Position numbers and translations under genes: made by a program. From positions 310,001 to 374,000 of the forward strand of contig BIFP01000021.1 of assembly GCA_005402585.1 (NCBI GenBank): a stretch of DNA of 64,000 nt, in the 5' to 3' direction. Shown here piece after piece: positions 50,582-59,073 of this stretch. The notes under the pieces are model-generated. The model did no database searches. It worked only from the letters and a program-made list of their open reading frames with translations, and was not told the origin of the DNA. Each line of letters begins with the position of its first letter. The stretch's first letter is position 1. The stretch comes from Micromonosporaceae bacterium KJ-029 (GTDB lineage: Bacteria > Actinomycetota > Actinomycetes > Mycobacteriales > Micromonosporaceae).

Positions 50582-53404
50582 ATGTCGCCACGGATCCACC
50601 TCCCGACCGGCTGGGTGACGTTCGTCTTCACCGACATCGAGGGCTCCACCCGACTGGCTCAACTCCTCGGCTCCGGCTACCGGCCGGTGCTGGCGGAGCA
50701 CCGCCGGTTGCTGCGCCGGACGATCGCGGCGACCGAGGGGGCGGAGCTGCTGACCGAGGGCGACTCGTTCTTCCTGGCCTTCGACGACGCCGTCGCCGCG
50801 CTAACCGCCTGCCTGACCGCCCAGCGCGCGCTCGGCGAACACGAGTGGCCCACGCCGGAGGCGGCGCCCCGGGTACGGATGGGCCTGCACACCGGCTGGG
50901 CCGAGCCGCGCGACGGCGAGTACGCCAGCCCCGAGGTGCACCGGGCCGCCCGGGTCGCCGCCGCCGCGCACGGCGGGCAGGTGCTCTGCTCTGCGGCCAC
51001 GGCCCGGCACGCCGACCCGCTGCCGGCCGGCGCGTCCCTGCTCGACCTCGGTCTGCACCGGCTGCGTGGCTTCGACGACCGGGAACGGCTCTTCCAACTC
51101 GTCGCCGCCGGGCTGGAGCGGCAGTTCCCGCGCCCGCGTACCGCCGACGCGGTGGCGCACAACCTGCCGATCCAGGTCACCTCGTTCGTCGGCCGGCAGG
51201 CCGAGCGAGCCGAGCTGAGACAGCTGGTGAACCGGCACCGGCTGGTCACCGTGCTCGGCGCCGGCGGGGGCGGCAAGACCCGGCTGGCCGTGGAACTCGC
51301 CACCGACCTGGTCGAGGAGTACCCGGACGGGGTCTGGTTCGTCGACATCGCCGCGGTGACCGACCCGGGCCTGGTGGCCTTCGCGATCGCCGCGGTGCTC
51401 GGGCTGCGCCCCGAACCGGGCCGTCCGATGGTCGACACCCTGGTGGAGTACGCGGCCGCCCGCCGGATGCTGATCGTGCTCGACACCTGCGACGCCCAGC
51501 CGGCGGCCTGCGCGGAGGTGGTTTCCCGGCTGCTCGCCGGTGGGGGTGGGGTCCGGGTGCTGGCGACCACCCGGGAGCCGCTGGCGTTGCCCGGCGAGGT
51601 GGTGTGGCGGATCCCGCCGCTGTCGGTCGACCCGTCGCCCGACGGCACCGAGAGCGACGCGGTCGCGCTGCTGCTGGACCGCACCACGGCGGCCCGGGGC
51701 GGTCGCCAGCCCGATCCGGCCGAGTCGGCGGATCTGCGTCGGGTGGTACGGCGGCTGGACGGCCTGCCGCTGGCCATCGAGCTGGCCGCCGCGCGGCTGC
51801 GAGTGCTCTCGGTCGGGCAGCTCGCCGAACGCCTCGACGACGTGGTCGGCACCCTCGACGCGGGCCGGGAGGACCCGGAGCCGCCGCCGGTCGACCGGGG
51901 CCACGCCGGCAACCAGCAGGACACCGTCGACCTGATCGCGGCAGTGACCGGGGCCAGCCCGGCGACGCGGGCGGTGGCGCGCTCGGCGATCGAGCGGCAC
52001 CTGACCATGCAGGCCACGGTCACCTGGTCGTACCGGACGCTCGGGCCGCGCGCCGCGCGGCTGCTGCGCTGGCTGGCCGTCTTCGCCGGTCCGGTGGACC
52101 TGCCGACCGTGCAGTGGTTGCTCGTCGACGATCCGCTCGACCCGCTCTCCGTACTGGTGGACAAGTCCCTGGTGCTGGCGGAGCCGCACGCCTCCGGCTG
52201 CACGTACCGGATGCTCGACCCGATCCGGGCGTACGCGGCCCGCCGGCTCGCGGAGGCGGGCGAGGAGCAGGCCGCCCGGGACCGGCACGTGGCCTGGTCG
52301 GCGCACTCCCTGGACCGGGCGCACCTCGGTCCGGACGGGCAGCCGGTGACCCTCTCGCTGTACGCGCTGGATCCGCTCGCCGGTGAGCTGCGCGCCGCCC
52401 TGCGCTGGTGCACCACGGGTGGCAGCGCCCGGACAGGCCTGCGGCTGGCCGGCGGCCTGGACCAGTGGTGGCGGGAGCGCGGGCTGGCGCGGGAGGGGCG
52501 GCTCTGGCTGTTCCGGCTGTACGGCCGGATCGCCGAGACCGGGGAGGCCATCCCGGAGGGCGAGCTGGCGGCGGCGTACCACATGCATTCCCTGCACGCC
52601 GGGGCGGACGGCGAGTTCGCCGAGGAGCTGCGTTACTCGCAGCGGGCCGAGGCGGCGGCCCGGCAGGCCGCCGACGCCGGCCTGCTGGCCCGGGTGCTCG
52701 CCGGACGCGCGGCTCCCCTGGTCGACATGGGGCAGTTCGCCGAGGCCGAGCGGGTCTGCCGGGAGGTCATCGACTGGGCGCATGATCAGGCGGTCGACGC
52801 CGAGGCGCTGTTCGCCGTGTTCCGCCTGGCCGAGCTGCTGTGGCGGCGGGGCGCGTTGGACGAGGCGGCCGAGCTGGTCGGTGCGGCGCGGCCGGTCGAG
52901 GCGTCCCGGCCGGTCGACCGGGGCCGCCGGTCGGTGGACATGCTGCTCGGCATGGTCGCGCTGGCCCGGGGCGACCTGGTGGCGGCGCACGAGCACCTGC
53001 TCGCGGCGTTGCGGTCCCGGATGAACCACGGTTTCCACCGGCGGGCCTGCGACACGCTGAACGCGATCGCGGTGCGGTGTGCCGCCGGGGACGATCCACT
53101 GACCGCCGCCCGGCTCTTCGGCGCGGCGCAGGCGACCCGGGCGGGTCTGCGCTCGACTTCCGGCATCTACGACGCCTACTGGTCGGAACAGCAGACGGCG
53201 TTGCGCCGGGTGCTGGGCGACGCCGCCTTCGACACGGCGTACGGAGAGGGCACCGAGCTGGGCCTGGACGAGGCCGTGGCGCTGGCGCTCGGCGTCGAGC
53301 ATCCCGACCTGGCCGCCGACTCGACCCGGTTCGCGGCCCAGGCCGGCCGGACCGCTCCGCGTCAGCCGACCGCCACCGCGGACCGCCACACCGAACACGC
53401 CTGA
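50582..53404 (+). CDS. Class III nucleotide cyclase-like domain fused to STAND NTPase and TPR-like region
   Basis: A 940-aa multidomain signalling protein. Residues 10-180 are a class III cyclase homology domain with both metal Asp motifs, VTFVFTDIEGST and LTEGDSFFLAF, and the Arg of VHRAARVAAAAHGGQ. The positions of the usual Lys and Asn look replaced (Leu, His). Residues 200-560 are a STAND/NB-ARC-like ATPase (FVGRQAERAEL, Walker A VLGAGGGGKTRLAVELA, RMLIVLDTCD, GLPLAIELAAARL). The remainder is helical and TPR-like. Unlike some mycobacterial relatives there is no C-terminal LuxR HTH. The ATG at 50582 follows GGGGGGAGG. Confidence 0.85.
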   Translation: MSPRIHLPTGWVTFVFTDIEGSTRLAQLLGSGYRPVLAEHRRLLRRTIAATEGAELLTEGDSFFLAFDDAVAALTACLTAQRALGEHEWPTPEAAPRVRMGLHTGWAEPRDGEYASPEVHRAARVAAAAHGGQVLCSAATARHADPLPAGASLLDLGLHRLRGFDDRERLFQLVAAGLERQFPRPRTADAVAHNLPIQVTSFVGRQAERAELRQLVNRHRLVTVLGAGGGGKTRLAVELATDLVEEYPDGVWFVDIAAVTDPGLVAFAIAAVLGLRPEPGRPMVDTLVEYAAARRMLIVLDTCDAQPAACAEVVSRLLAGGGGVRVLATTREPLALPGEVVWRIPPLSVDPSPDGTESDAVALLLDRTTAARGGRQPDPAESADLRRVVRRLDGLPLAIELAAARLRVLSVGQLAERLDDVVGTLDAGREDPEPPPVDRGHAGNQQDTVDLIAAVTGASPATRAVARSAIERHLTMQATVTWSYRTLGPRAARLLRWLAVFAGPVDLPTVQWLLVDDPLDPLSVLVDKSLVLAEPHASGCTYRMLDPIRAYAARRLAEAGEEQAARDRHVAWSAHSLDRAHLGPDGQPVTLSLYALDPLAGELRAALRWCTTGGSARTGLRLAGGLDQWWRERGLAREGRLWLFRLYGRIAETGEAIPEGELAAAYHMHSLHAGADGEFAEELRYSQRAEAAARQAADAGLLARVLAGRAAPLVDMGQFAEAERVCREVIDWAHDQAVDAEALFAVFRLAELLWRRGALDEAAELVGAARPVEASRPVDRGRRSVDMLLGMVALARGDLVAAHEHLLAALRSRMNHGFHRRACDTLNAIAVRCAAGDDPLTAARLFGAAQATRAGLRSTSGIYDAYWSEQQTALRRVLGDAAFDTAYGEGTELGLDEAVALALGVEHPDLAADSTRFAAQAGRTAPRQPTATADRHTEHA

Positions 53405-53491
53405 CGGCGATCCCCGCCCCGAGGCGTCCGGGCCGGGATGTGCCGGACGCGTGGCCGGAATGTGCGGCCACGCGTCCGGCGGGTGCGGTTG

Positions 53492-54028
53492 TCAGGCGCG
53501 GGCCATGCGCTCGGCCTCGGCCTTCATCTTGGCGGCCCGGTCGATGTCGGCCTGCTGGACGGCGGCGACCGATCCGAAGATGCTGACCGCCTGGTAGTAG
53601 GTCCAGGCCAGGCTGTAGCAGGCCGGCCGGACGATGGCGTTGTACGTGGCGCAGACCCGCTTCAGGTCCTCGTAGAAGGCACTGTCCAGGCGCGACTTGT
53701 TGGCGCTGAACTGGCCGACCGCCTTGTAGTTGCGGTAGCCGAAGTCGTGCCGGGCGCAGGAGAGGGAGAAGGAGAACCCGAGCGGGTTGTCCGGGCTGGA
53801 CGAGCAGTAGTCGGTGGACCAGTCGAAGTTGTACTCGGCCCAGGGAGCCCGGTTCTGCCGTGCCGAGTTCCAGGCGTTGTAGCTGCTGGCGCTGGTCTGG
53901 GTCCAGCTGGACAGCACGGACAGCTTCTGTGCGGGGGTGACGGCCGCCGCGGCGGGGGAGGCCACGGCGAGGGCGGTGAGCAGCGCGAGTACGCCCGAGG
54001 CGAGGAGGGTGGCGAGGCGTCTGGGCAC
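53492..54028 (-). CDS. Secreted phospholipase A2
   Basis: A 178-aa exported enzyme. A signal peptide (MPRRLATLLASGVLALLTAL to ASPAAAA) ends near residue 28. The mature domain matches prokaryotic phospholipase A2: Ca-binding loop DYCSSSPDNPLGF near residue 73, catalytic His-Asp in CARHDFGYRNYK near residue 91, and further Cys at RVC and PAC for two disulfides. It releases fatty acids from the sn-2 position of phospholipids outside the cell. GGAGG lies 7 nt before the GTG start. Neighbours do not reveal its role. Confidence 0.93.
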   Translation of the reverse strand: MPRRLATLLASGVLALLTALAVASPAAAAVTPAQKLSVLSSWTQTSASSYNAWNSARQNRAPWAEYNFDWSTDYCSSSPDNPLGFSFSLSCARHDFGYRNYKAVGQFSANKSRLDSAFYEDLKRVCATYNAIVRPACYSLAWTYYQAVSIFGSVAAVQQADIDRAAKMKAEAERMARA

Positions 54029-54160
54029 GGTGATACCTCCGCGAGGGTGTGCGGTGGAAGGGGGTTACCGGTGAGTCACCGGAGTCCCATCAGTCTCGAT
54101 CAATATCTCTGCCGTTGGGTGTAACACCCGAGAAATATTGGTGACCTGTGCTGAAACAGA

Positions 54161-54196
54161 CGAATGCCTCGGACGCCAGGGCGTCCGAGGCATTCG
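54161..54196 (-). terminator. 17-bp perfect hairpin after the GHL10 gene
   Basis: CGAATGCCTCGGACGCC (54161-54177) and its exact complement (54180-54196) surround AG. It starts 28 bp past the stop of the leftward glycosidase gene and is one of the strongest stem-loops in the window. Confidence 0.8.
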
Positions 54197-54223
54197 GCTA
54201 CCGGGAGAGCAGCGCCCAGCAGG

Positions 54224-55885
54224 TCAGCGGACGAAGCGTGGCGGGCTCGCCGGGCTCTCGTTCACGCCCCGGTCGAGCGCGGTCACGAAGTAGGTGTACC
54301 GCTTGCCCGGCGCCGCCGTGGTGTCCAGCCACGACTGGTCGGCACCCGGGGTCGCCCGGACGGTGCCGACCAGGTAGGTGGCGTCAGCCAGGGCGCAGCC
54401 GGCGGACGCGCTGGTGCCGTCGAGGCGGTACACGGCGTACGACGTCGCCGTGCCGAACGGCCCGACGCCGCCGGCGGGGTGGAGCCAGCGCAGTCGTACC
54501 CCTTCGGCGTTCCGCTCGCCGGCGGTGACCACCGGCGCCAGCAGCCGCTTCGCCGGCAGGTGCGGCATGGTCGGCACCAGCGCGGGTCGCGAGTAGTGCT
54601 CGGCGGCGTAGATGTCGGTCGCGCCGAGCCGGTTCGCCCGGACCTGCACCGCCGAGAAGTGGACGTTGCCCAGCACCTCCGGGTGGGACCGGTTCAGCGT
54701 CAGGTGGTCGGACAGCTCGCGCGGGTTCATCCAGTACGACCCGTACGCCGGGTCACCGCTCTTGTAGTCGGCCTGCCCGATGTAGAGCTGCACCCGGGTG
54801 CCCCGGACCTGCTCGGCCCACCACGGCACCAGCCGGGCGTAGTCGGCGGCCGGGTACTGCCCGATGTACCAGTAGAGCTGCGGCACCACGTAGTCGATCC
54901 ACTCCTGCTTGATCCACTTACGGGTGTCGGCGGAGATGATGTCGTACGACTGGCTGCCCGTGGTGTCCGAGCCGAGCGGGTCGACGGAGGCGTTGCGCCA
55001 GATGCCGAACGGGCTGACCCCGAACTTCACCCACGGCTTGACCGCCTTGATCCGGGTGCCCATCTCCTGGATCAGCAGGTTGATGTTGTCCCGCCGCCAG
55101 TCGGCCTTGTCGGTGAAGCCACGGTGGTACTGCGCGAAGGTGGCGTCGTCGGGCACCTGGTGGGTGCCGCTGGGGTACGGGTAGAAGTAGTCGTCGAAGT
55201 GGACCGCGTCGATGTCGTACCGCCGGACGGCATCGAGCATCGCGGTCTGGACGAACTCGCGTACCTCGGGAATGCCGGGGTTGTAGTAGAGCCGGCTGCC
55301 GGCGACGCCGGCCGGCGGGTAGGCGAACGTCCAGTCCGGGTGCTCGCGGGCCGGGTGGCCCGGCGCGAGCAGGTCGAGGTCGGCGCCGGCGCCGCCCGGG
55401 GCCGGCATCGACACGCGGTACGGGTTGAACCAGGCGTGGAACTCCAGGTCGCGCCGGTGCGCCTCGTCCACGAGGAAGGCGAGCGGATCCCAGCCGGGGT
55501 CTTCGCCCCGGACTCCGGTCAGGTACTCCGACCATGGCTCGTACGGCGACGGCCAGAACGCATCCGCGGTCGGGCGGACCTGTACCACCACCGCGTTGTG
55601 GTTCAGCCGCTCGGCGAGGTCGAGCAGTTCGCGGTACTCGGCCTGCTGGGCCGCGATCCGGTCGGGCGCCGCCTGCGAACCCTTGCTCGGCCAGTCGATG
55701 TTGGTGACGGAGGCGATCCACATGGCCCGGAACTGCCGTTTGGGCGCGGCCGGGTCGGTGACGCAGGTGGTGGTGGCCGGGTCGGGTGCGGCGTCGGCCG
55801 GTGCGGCGCCGGCGGGGGTGGCGGCGACGAGCGCGCCCAGCAGCGCCGTGGCCAGCCCGGCGGCGCCGAGTCGAGTTGCCTTCAT
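54224..55885 (-). CDS. Secreted GHL10/YngK-type glycosidase with C-terminal Fn3-like domain
   Basis: A 553-aa exported protein. The signal peptide is MKATRLGAAGLATALLGALV then ATPAGAAPA. The TIM barrel begins QFRAMWIASVTNIDWPSKGS near residue 52. WFNPYRVSM, YDIDAVHFDDYFYP and IWRNASVDPLGSDTTGSQSY follow, matching the GHL10 (DUF187) family. The last 90 residues look like a fibronectin III domain. Relatives are thought to act on peptidoglycan-like or other glycans. The ATG at 55885, with GAAGGGA 9 nt upstream, starts a proper signal peptide; longer frames run over the next gene in a different frame. Confidence 0.87.
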   Translation of the reverse strand: MKATRLGAAGLATALLGALVAATPAGAAPADAAPDPATTTCVTDPAAPKRQFRAMWIASVTNIDWPSKGSQAAPDRIAAQQAEYRELLDLAERLNHNAVVVQVRPTADAFWPSPYEPWSEYLTGVRGEDPGWDPLAFLVDEAHRRDLEFHAWFNPYRVSMPAPGGAGADLDLLAPGHPAREHPDWTFAYPPAGVAGSRLYYNPGIPEVREFVQTAMLDAVRRYDIDAVHFDDYFYPYPSGTHQVPDDATFAQYHRGFTDKADWRRDNINLLIQEMGTRIKAVKPWVKFGVSPFGIWRNASVDPLGSDTTGSQSYDIISADTRKWIKQEWIDYVVPQLYWYIGQYPAADYARLVPWWAEQVRGTRVQLYIGQADYKSGDPAYGSYWMNPRELSDHLTLNRSHPEVLGNVHFSAVQVRANRLGATDIYAAEHYSRPALVPTMPHLPAKRLLAPVVTAGERNAEGVRLRWLHPAGGVGPFGTATSYAVYRLDGTSASAGCALADATYLVGTVRATPGADQSWLDTTAAPGKRYTYFVTALDRGVNESPASPPRFVR

Positions 55886-56055
55886 GCGGTGTGTCCCTTC
55901 GTTGGGGCTCCCGTGGCAGGGGGTGGTCGCGGCAGCTCGGCAAGATTCGCCGTCGACAATGTGCCGCTGGTAGGAAATTTTCACACCGGACGGGCTTCGC
56001 GCAAGACTTCCGATGATGCTCGGTGGCCGGGGCAGCCGGGATTGGCCGGGTGCGG

Positions 56056-56781
56056 TCAGTCGAAGAAGCGGGCCATATGGGCGGCCGAGGGGCCGTCTTC
56101 GCCGGGGCCGAGTGGGGTGAGGTCGGCGAAGATCGACGCGCCGTCGCTGCCGGCGTGCAGTGGGTACCAGCGTGGCGTACCGGGCGGGCGCATCTGGCAG
56201 ACACCCTTGATGGTCTGTACGTCCAGCAGCCGGACATGGGTCGGGTCGGCGACCGCGTTCACGTGCCCCCACCAGGGGCTCATCACGTGCAGCACGCCAC
56301 CCGGGCGGAGTACCCGGTGGCACTCGTCGAGCAGCGGCAGGAAGTCGATCAGGTGCTCCAGGATGTGCACCGTGAACAGCACGTCGACCGAGTCGTCGGC
56401 CAGTGGCAGGGAGCCGGAGAGGTCTGCCACCGCGTCCACCCCGGGCGCCGGGAAGATGTCCAGTCCGAGGTTGCCCGGCCACTGCTTGGTGGCGCCGCAG
56501 CCGAGGTCCACCACAACCGGGTCGCGCCCGCCGACCCGTACCCGGCACCAGACGCCGAAGACCCCGGCCAGCCGGCCCACCAGTTCGCGTACCAGTCGCA
56601 GCTGCGCCGGCTCACCGACCTCGCCGGTGAGATGGGCAACGCCCCGGTCGAAACGGACCTCGACCGCCAGCGGGCGCAGTCGATCATCGTGGCGGACCTG
56701 GTCCGCCCACGCCTCGGCGAGGAACCCGTCCACCGCCCGCAGTCGCTCGGCCGAGGGCGGGGTGTGTGCCAACGCGACCAT
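56056..56781 (-). CDS. BON-like domain fused to SAM-dependent methyltransferase
   Basis: A 241-aa protein. Residues 25-85 (DDRLRPLAVEVRFDRGVAHL, then TGEVGEPAQLRLVRELVGRL, then GVFGVWCRVRV) have the alpha-beta pattern and central GVAHLTGEV of a BON domain. Residues 88-241 are a class I methyltransferase with motif I VVDLGCGATKQW, the acidic residue in LGLDIFPAPGVD, and the post-motif VLFTVHILEHLIDFLPLLDE then VLRPGGVLHVMSP. The ATG at 56781 lies 8 nt after GGAGG. BON domains bind lipids or surfaces, so the fusion is unusual; the acceptor is unknown. Confidence 0.78.
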   Translation of the reverse strand: MVALAHTPPSAERLRAVDGFLAEAWADQVRHDDRLRPLAVEVRFDRGVAHLTGEVGEPAQLRLVRELVGRLAGVFGVWCRVRVGGRDPVVVDLGCGATKQWPGNLGLDIFPAPGVDAVADLSGSLPLADDSVDVLFTVHILEHLIDFLPLLDECHRVLRPGGVLHVMSPWWGHVNAVADPTHVRLLDVQTIKGVCQMRPPGTPRWYPLHAGSDGASIFADLTPLGPGEDGPSAAHMARFFD

Positions 56782-56855
56782 ATCGGCCACCTCCGGCCGG
56801 CCCGTTACCCGGATCGGTGCCCGTTATGCGTCGCTTATCCCGAAAAATTGCCCTC

Positions 56856-56935
56856 CGGTCCGAGCCGGTCAGCACGCGTCCGCGCCGGTCCGAGTCGGTC
56901 CGAGTCGGTCCGTGTGGGCCAGCGCCGGTCAGCGC
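56856..56935. repeat. Short GGTCCGAGTC tandem repeats
   Basis: The gap upstream of the BON-methyltransferase gene contains reiterated CCGGTCCGAG and CGAGTCGGTC units (two exact adjacent copies at 56891-56910) and two CGCCGGTCAGCGC-like copies. It is a small low-complexity tract that may vary in copy number. Confidence 0.5.
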
Positions 56936-57243
56936 GGGAGTGTCCGCCGGCCGCGTCCGGCGTCGCGGACCCGCTGCCGGGGCGGGGCGGGCGCCTTGGG
57001 CCGTTTCAGGTGGTAGCGGTGCAGCTCGCTGTTCCCCGGCAGGGACGGGTCCTCGCTCATCGAGACCAGTTCCCAGCCCTGGTCGCCGGCCCGGTTCAGG
57101 TGGGCCAGCGCGGTGTCGCCGTACGGCGTGACGTCGATCATGGAGCCGTCGGGGCCGTACCAGATGAAGACGATTTCCCAGCCGGCATCGGTGCTGGCCG
57201 CCTGGCGGCGGCGCACCAGCAGGGCGTACTCCCACCTGAGCAT
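56929..57243 (-). CDS. DUF4177-like small protein
   Basis: A 104-aa protein from the ATG at 57243. The pattern MLRWEYALLVRRRQ, then GWEIVFIWYGPDG, then LAHLNRAGDQGWELVSMSED is that of DUF4177-type proteins, which typically start with WEY and carry LNxLGxxGWELV. The last 25 residues are basic and Pro-rich. Function unknown. It lies 38 bp downstream of the ABC-F gene and may be co-transcribed. The very long frame around it is a shadow of the ABC-F gene. Confidence 0.75.
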   Translation of the reverse strand: MLRWEYALLVRRRQAASTDAGWEIVFIWYGPDGSMIDVTPYGDTALAHLNRAGDQGWELVSMSEDPSLPGNSELHRYHLKRPKAPAPPRQRVRDAGRGRRTLPR

Positions 57244-57281
57244 GGGCTCATTGTCGCCCCGTTTGTGCGGTTCGGGTGGGA

Positions 57282-58919
57282 TCAGGACTCGGCGATCCTC
57301 CCGGCGTCCACCCGTAGCCGCCGGTCGACGTGCACCGAGTCCAGCATCCGCCGGTCGTGGGTCACCAGCAGCAGGGTGCCCGGGTAGCTGGCCAGCGCCG
57401 ATTCCAACTGCTCGATCGCTGGCAGGTCGAGGTGGTTGGTCGGTTCGTCCAGCACCAGCAGGTTGACCCCCCGCCCCTGCAACAGCGCCAGCGCGGCCCG
57501 GGTCCGCTCGCCCGGGGAGAGCGTCGCGGCCGGCCGCAGCACGTGCTGCGCGCGCAGGCCGAACTTGGCCAGCAGCGTCCGCGCGTCCGCCGGTGACAGG
57601 TCCGGTACGGCGGCCCGGAAGGCGTCGAGCAGCGGCACGTCCCCGAGGAACAGCCCCCGGGCCTGGTCCACCTCGCCGACCACCACCCCGGGCCCCAGCG
57701 CGGCCTGGCCGGCGTCCAGCGGCAGCCGGCCGAGCAGGGCGGCCAGGAGGGTCGACTTGCCGGACCCGTTCGCCCCGGTGATCGCCACCCGGTCGGCCCA
57801 GTCGATCTGGAGGTTCACCGGGCCGAGGGTGAAGTCGCCGCGGCGTACCACCGCGTCGCGGAGGGTGGCCACGACGGCGCCGGCGCGGGGCGCGGCGGCG
57901 ATCTCCATCCGCAGCTCCCACTCCTTGCGTGGCTCCTCGACCACCTCCAGCCGCTCGATCAGCCGCTCTGTCTGCCGGGCCTTCGCAGCCTGCTTCTCGC
58001 TCGACTCGGACCGGAACTTGCGGCCCAGCTTGTCGTTGTCGGTGGCCTTGCGCCGGGCGTTGCGGACACCCTTCTCCATCCAGGCCCGCTGGGTCCGCGC
58101 CCGCACTTCCAGCGCGGCCTTGGTGTCGGCGTACTCCTCGAAGTCGGCGCGCGCCTGGCGGCGGGCCACCTCCCGCTCCTCCAGGTACGCGGCGTAGCCA
58201 CCGCCGAAGTGGTTGACCTGCTGCTGGTGCAGGTCCAGTTCCAGCACCCGGGTCACCGTGCGGGCCAGGAACTCCCGGTCGTGGCTGACCAGCACGGTGC
58301 CGGCGCGCAGCCCGGTGACGAAGCGCTCCAGCCGATCCAGGCCGGCGAGGTCCAGGTCGTTGGTGGGCTCGTCGAGCAGGAAGACGTCGTACCGGCTGAG
58401 CAGCAGCGAGGCCAGGCCGGCCCGGGCCGCCTGGCCACCGGAGAGCCCGGTCATCTCCTGGTCCAGGTCGACGCCGAGACCCAGTTCGGCCGCCACCTCC
58501 TCGGCCCGCTCGTCCAGGTCGGCCCCGCCCAGGCCGAGCCAGCTCTCCAGGGCGGTGGCGTAGGCGTCGTCCGCGCCCGGCGCGCCGGCGGTCAGGGCTT
58601 CGGTCGCCGCGTCCAGGGCGGCCTGCGCGCCGGTCACGCCGGTGCGCCGGGCCAGGAACGCCCGGACCGTCTCGCCGGGGCGCCGGTCCGGCTCCTGCGG
58701 CAGGTGCCCGACGCTCGCGCCGGGCGGGCTGACCGTGACGCCGCCGGCCTCGACCGGAAGCAACCCGGCGAGGGTACGCAGCAGGGTCGACTTGCCCGCC
58801 CCGTTCACCCCGACCAGGCCGATCACGTCTCCGGGCGCGACCACCAGGTCGAGCCCGGTGAACAGGGTCCGGTCCCCGTGCCCGGCGGCGAGGTCCTTGA
58901 CGATCAGCGTGGCGCTCAC
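57282..58919 (-). CDS. ABC-F family ATPase (ribosome-associated)
   Basis: A 545-aa soluble protein with two ABC cassettes and no membrane helices. First cassette: Walker A VGVNGAGKSTLL near residue 40, signature LSGGQAARAGLASLLL, Walker B VFLLDEPTNDLD. A charged linker (residues 240-320, rich in Arg/Lys/Glu) corresponds to the P-site tRNA interaction motif region. Second cassette: ITGANGSGKSTLL, signature LSPGERTRAALALL, Walker B LLVLDEPTNHLD. ABC-F proteins act at the ribosomal E site as translation factors or antibiotic protectors. Which applies here cannot be decided from sequence alone. The start is the GTG at 58919. Confidence 0.93.
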   Translation of the reverse strand: MSATLIVKDLAAGHGDRTLFTGLDLVVAPGDVIGLVGVNGAGKSTLLRTLAGLLPVEAGGVTVSPPGASVGHLPQEPDRRPGETVRAFLARRTGVTGAQAALDAATEALTAGAPGADDAYATALESWLGLGGADLDERAEEVAAELGLGVDLDQEMTGLSGGQAARAGLASLLLSRYDVFLLDEPTNDLDLAGLDRLERFVTGLRAGTVLVSHDREFLARTVTRVLELDLHQQQVNHFGGGYAAYLEEREVARRQARADFEEYADTKAALEVRARTQRAWMEKGVRNARRKATDNDKLGRKFRSESSEKQAAKARQTERLIERLEVVEEPRKEWELRMEIAAAPRAGAVVATLRDAVVRRGDFTLGPVNLQIDWADRVAITGANGSGKSTLLAALLGRLPLDAGQAALGPGVVVGEVDQARGLFLGDVPLLDAFRAAVPDLSPADARTLLAKFGLRAQHVLRPAATLSPGERTRAALALLQGRGVNLLVLDEPTNHLDLPAIEQLESALASYPGTLLLVTHDRRMLDSVHVDRRLRVDAGRIAES

Positions 58920-59073
58920 AAGCAGCCGAGCCTACCCGTCGGTCCGTGAGCCGGCCGCTGGTTAACGCCGCCGGGGACCCGCTCGGCCCGCCCCGGCGCC
59001 CGATCATGACCTGGCGGAGTGGTTGGCGTGGCCCGCCATGCCCGGGGCGGGGGCACGAGGCAGACTCACGGTC

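Noticed and set aside
50582..54028. Cyclase-STAND protein plus phospholipase as an antiphage module (CBASS/Avs-like)
   Set aside because: The genes are convergent, the phospholipase has a signal peptide for secretion, and the cyclase is class III, not a CD-NTase. No defence neighbours are present.
55886..56548. N-terminal extension of the GHL10 frame
   Set aside because: It reads over the BON-methyltransferase gene in another frame and lacks homology; a proper signal peptide starts at 55885.
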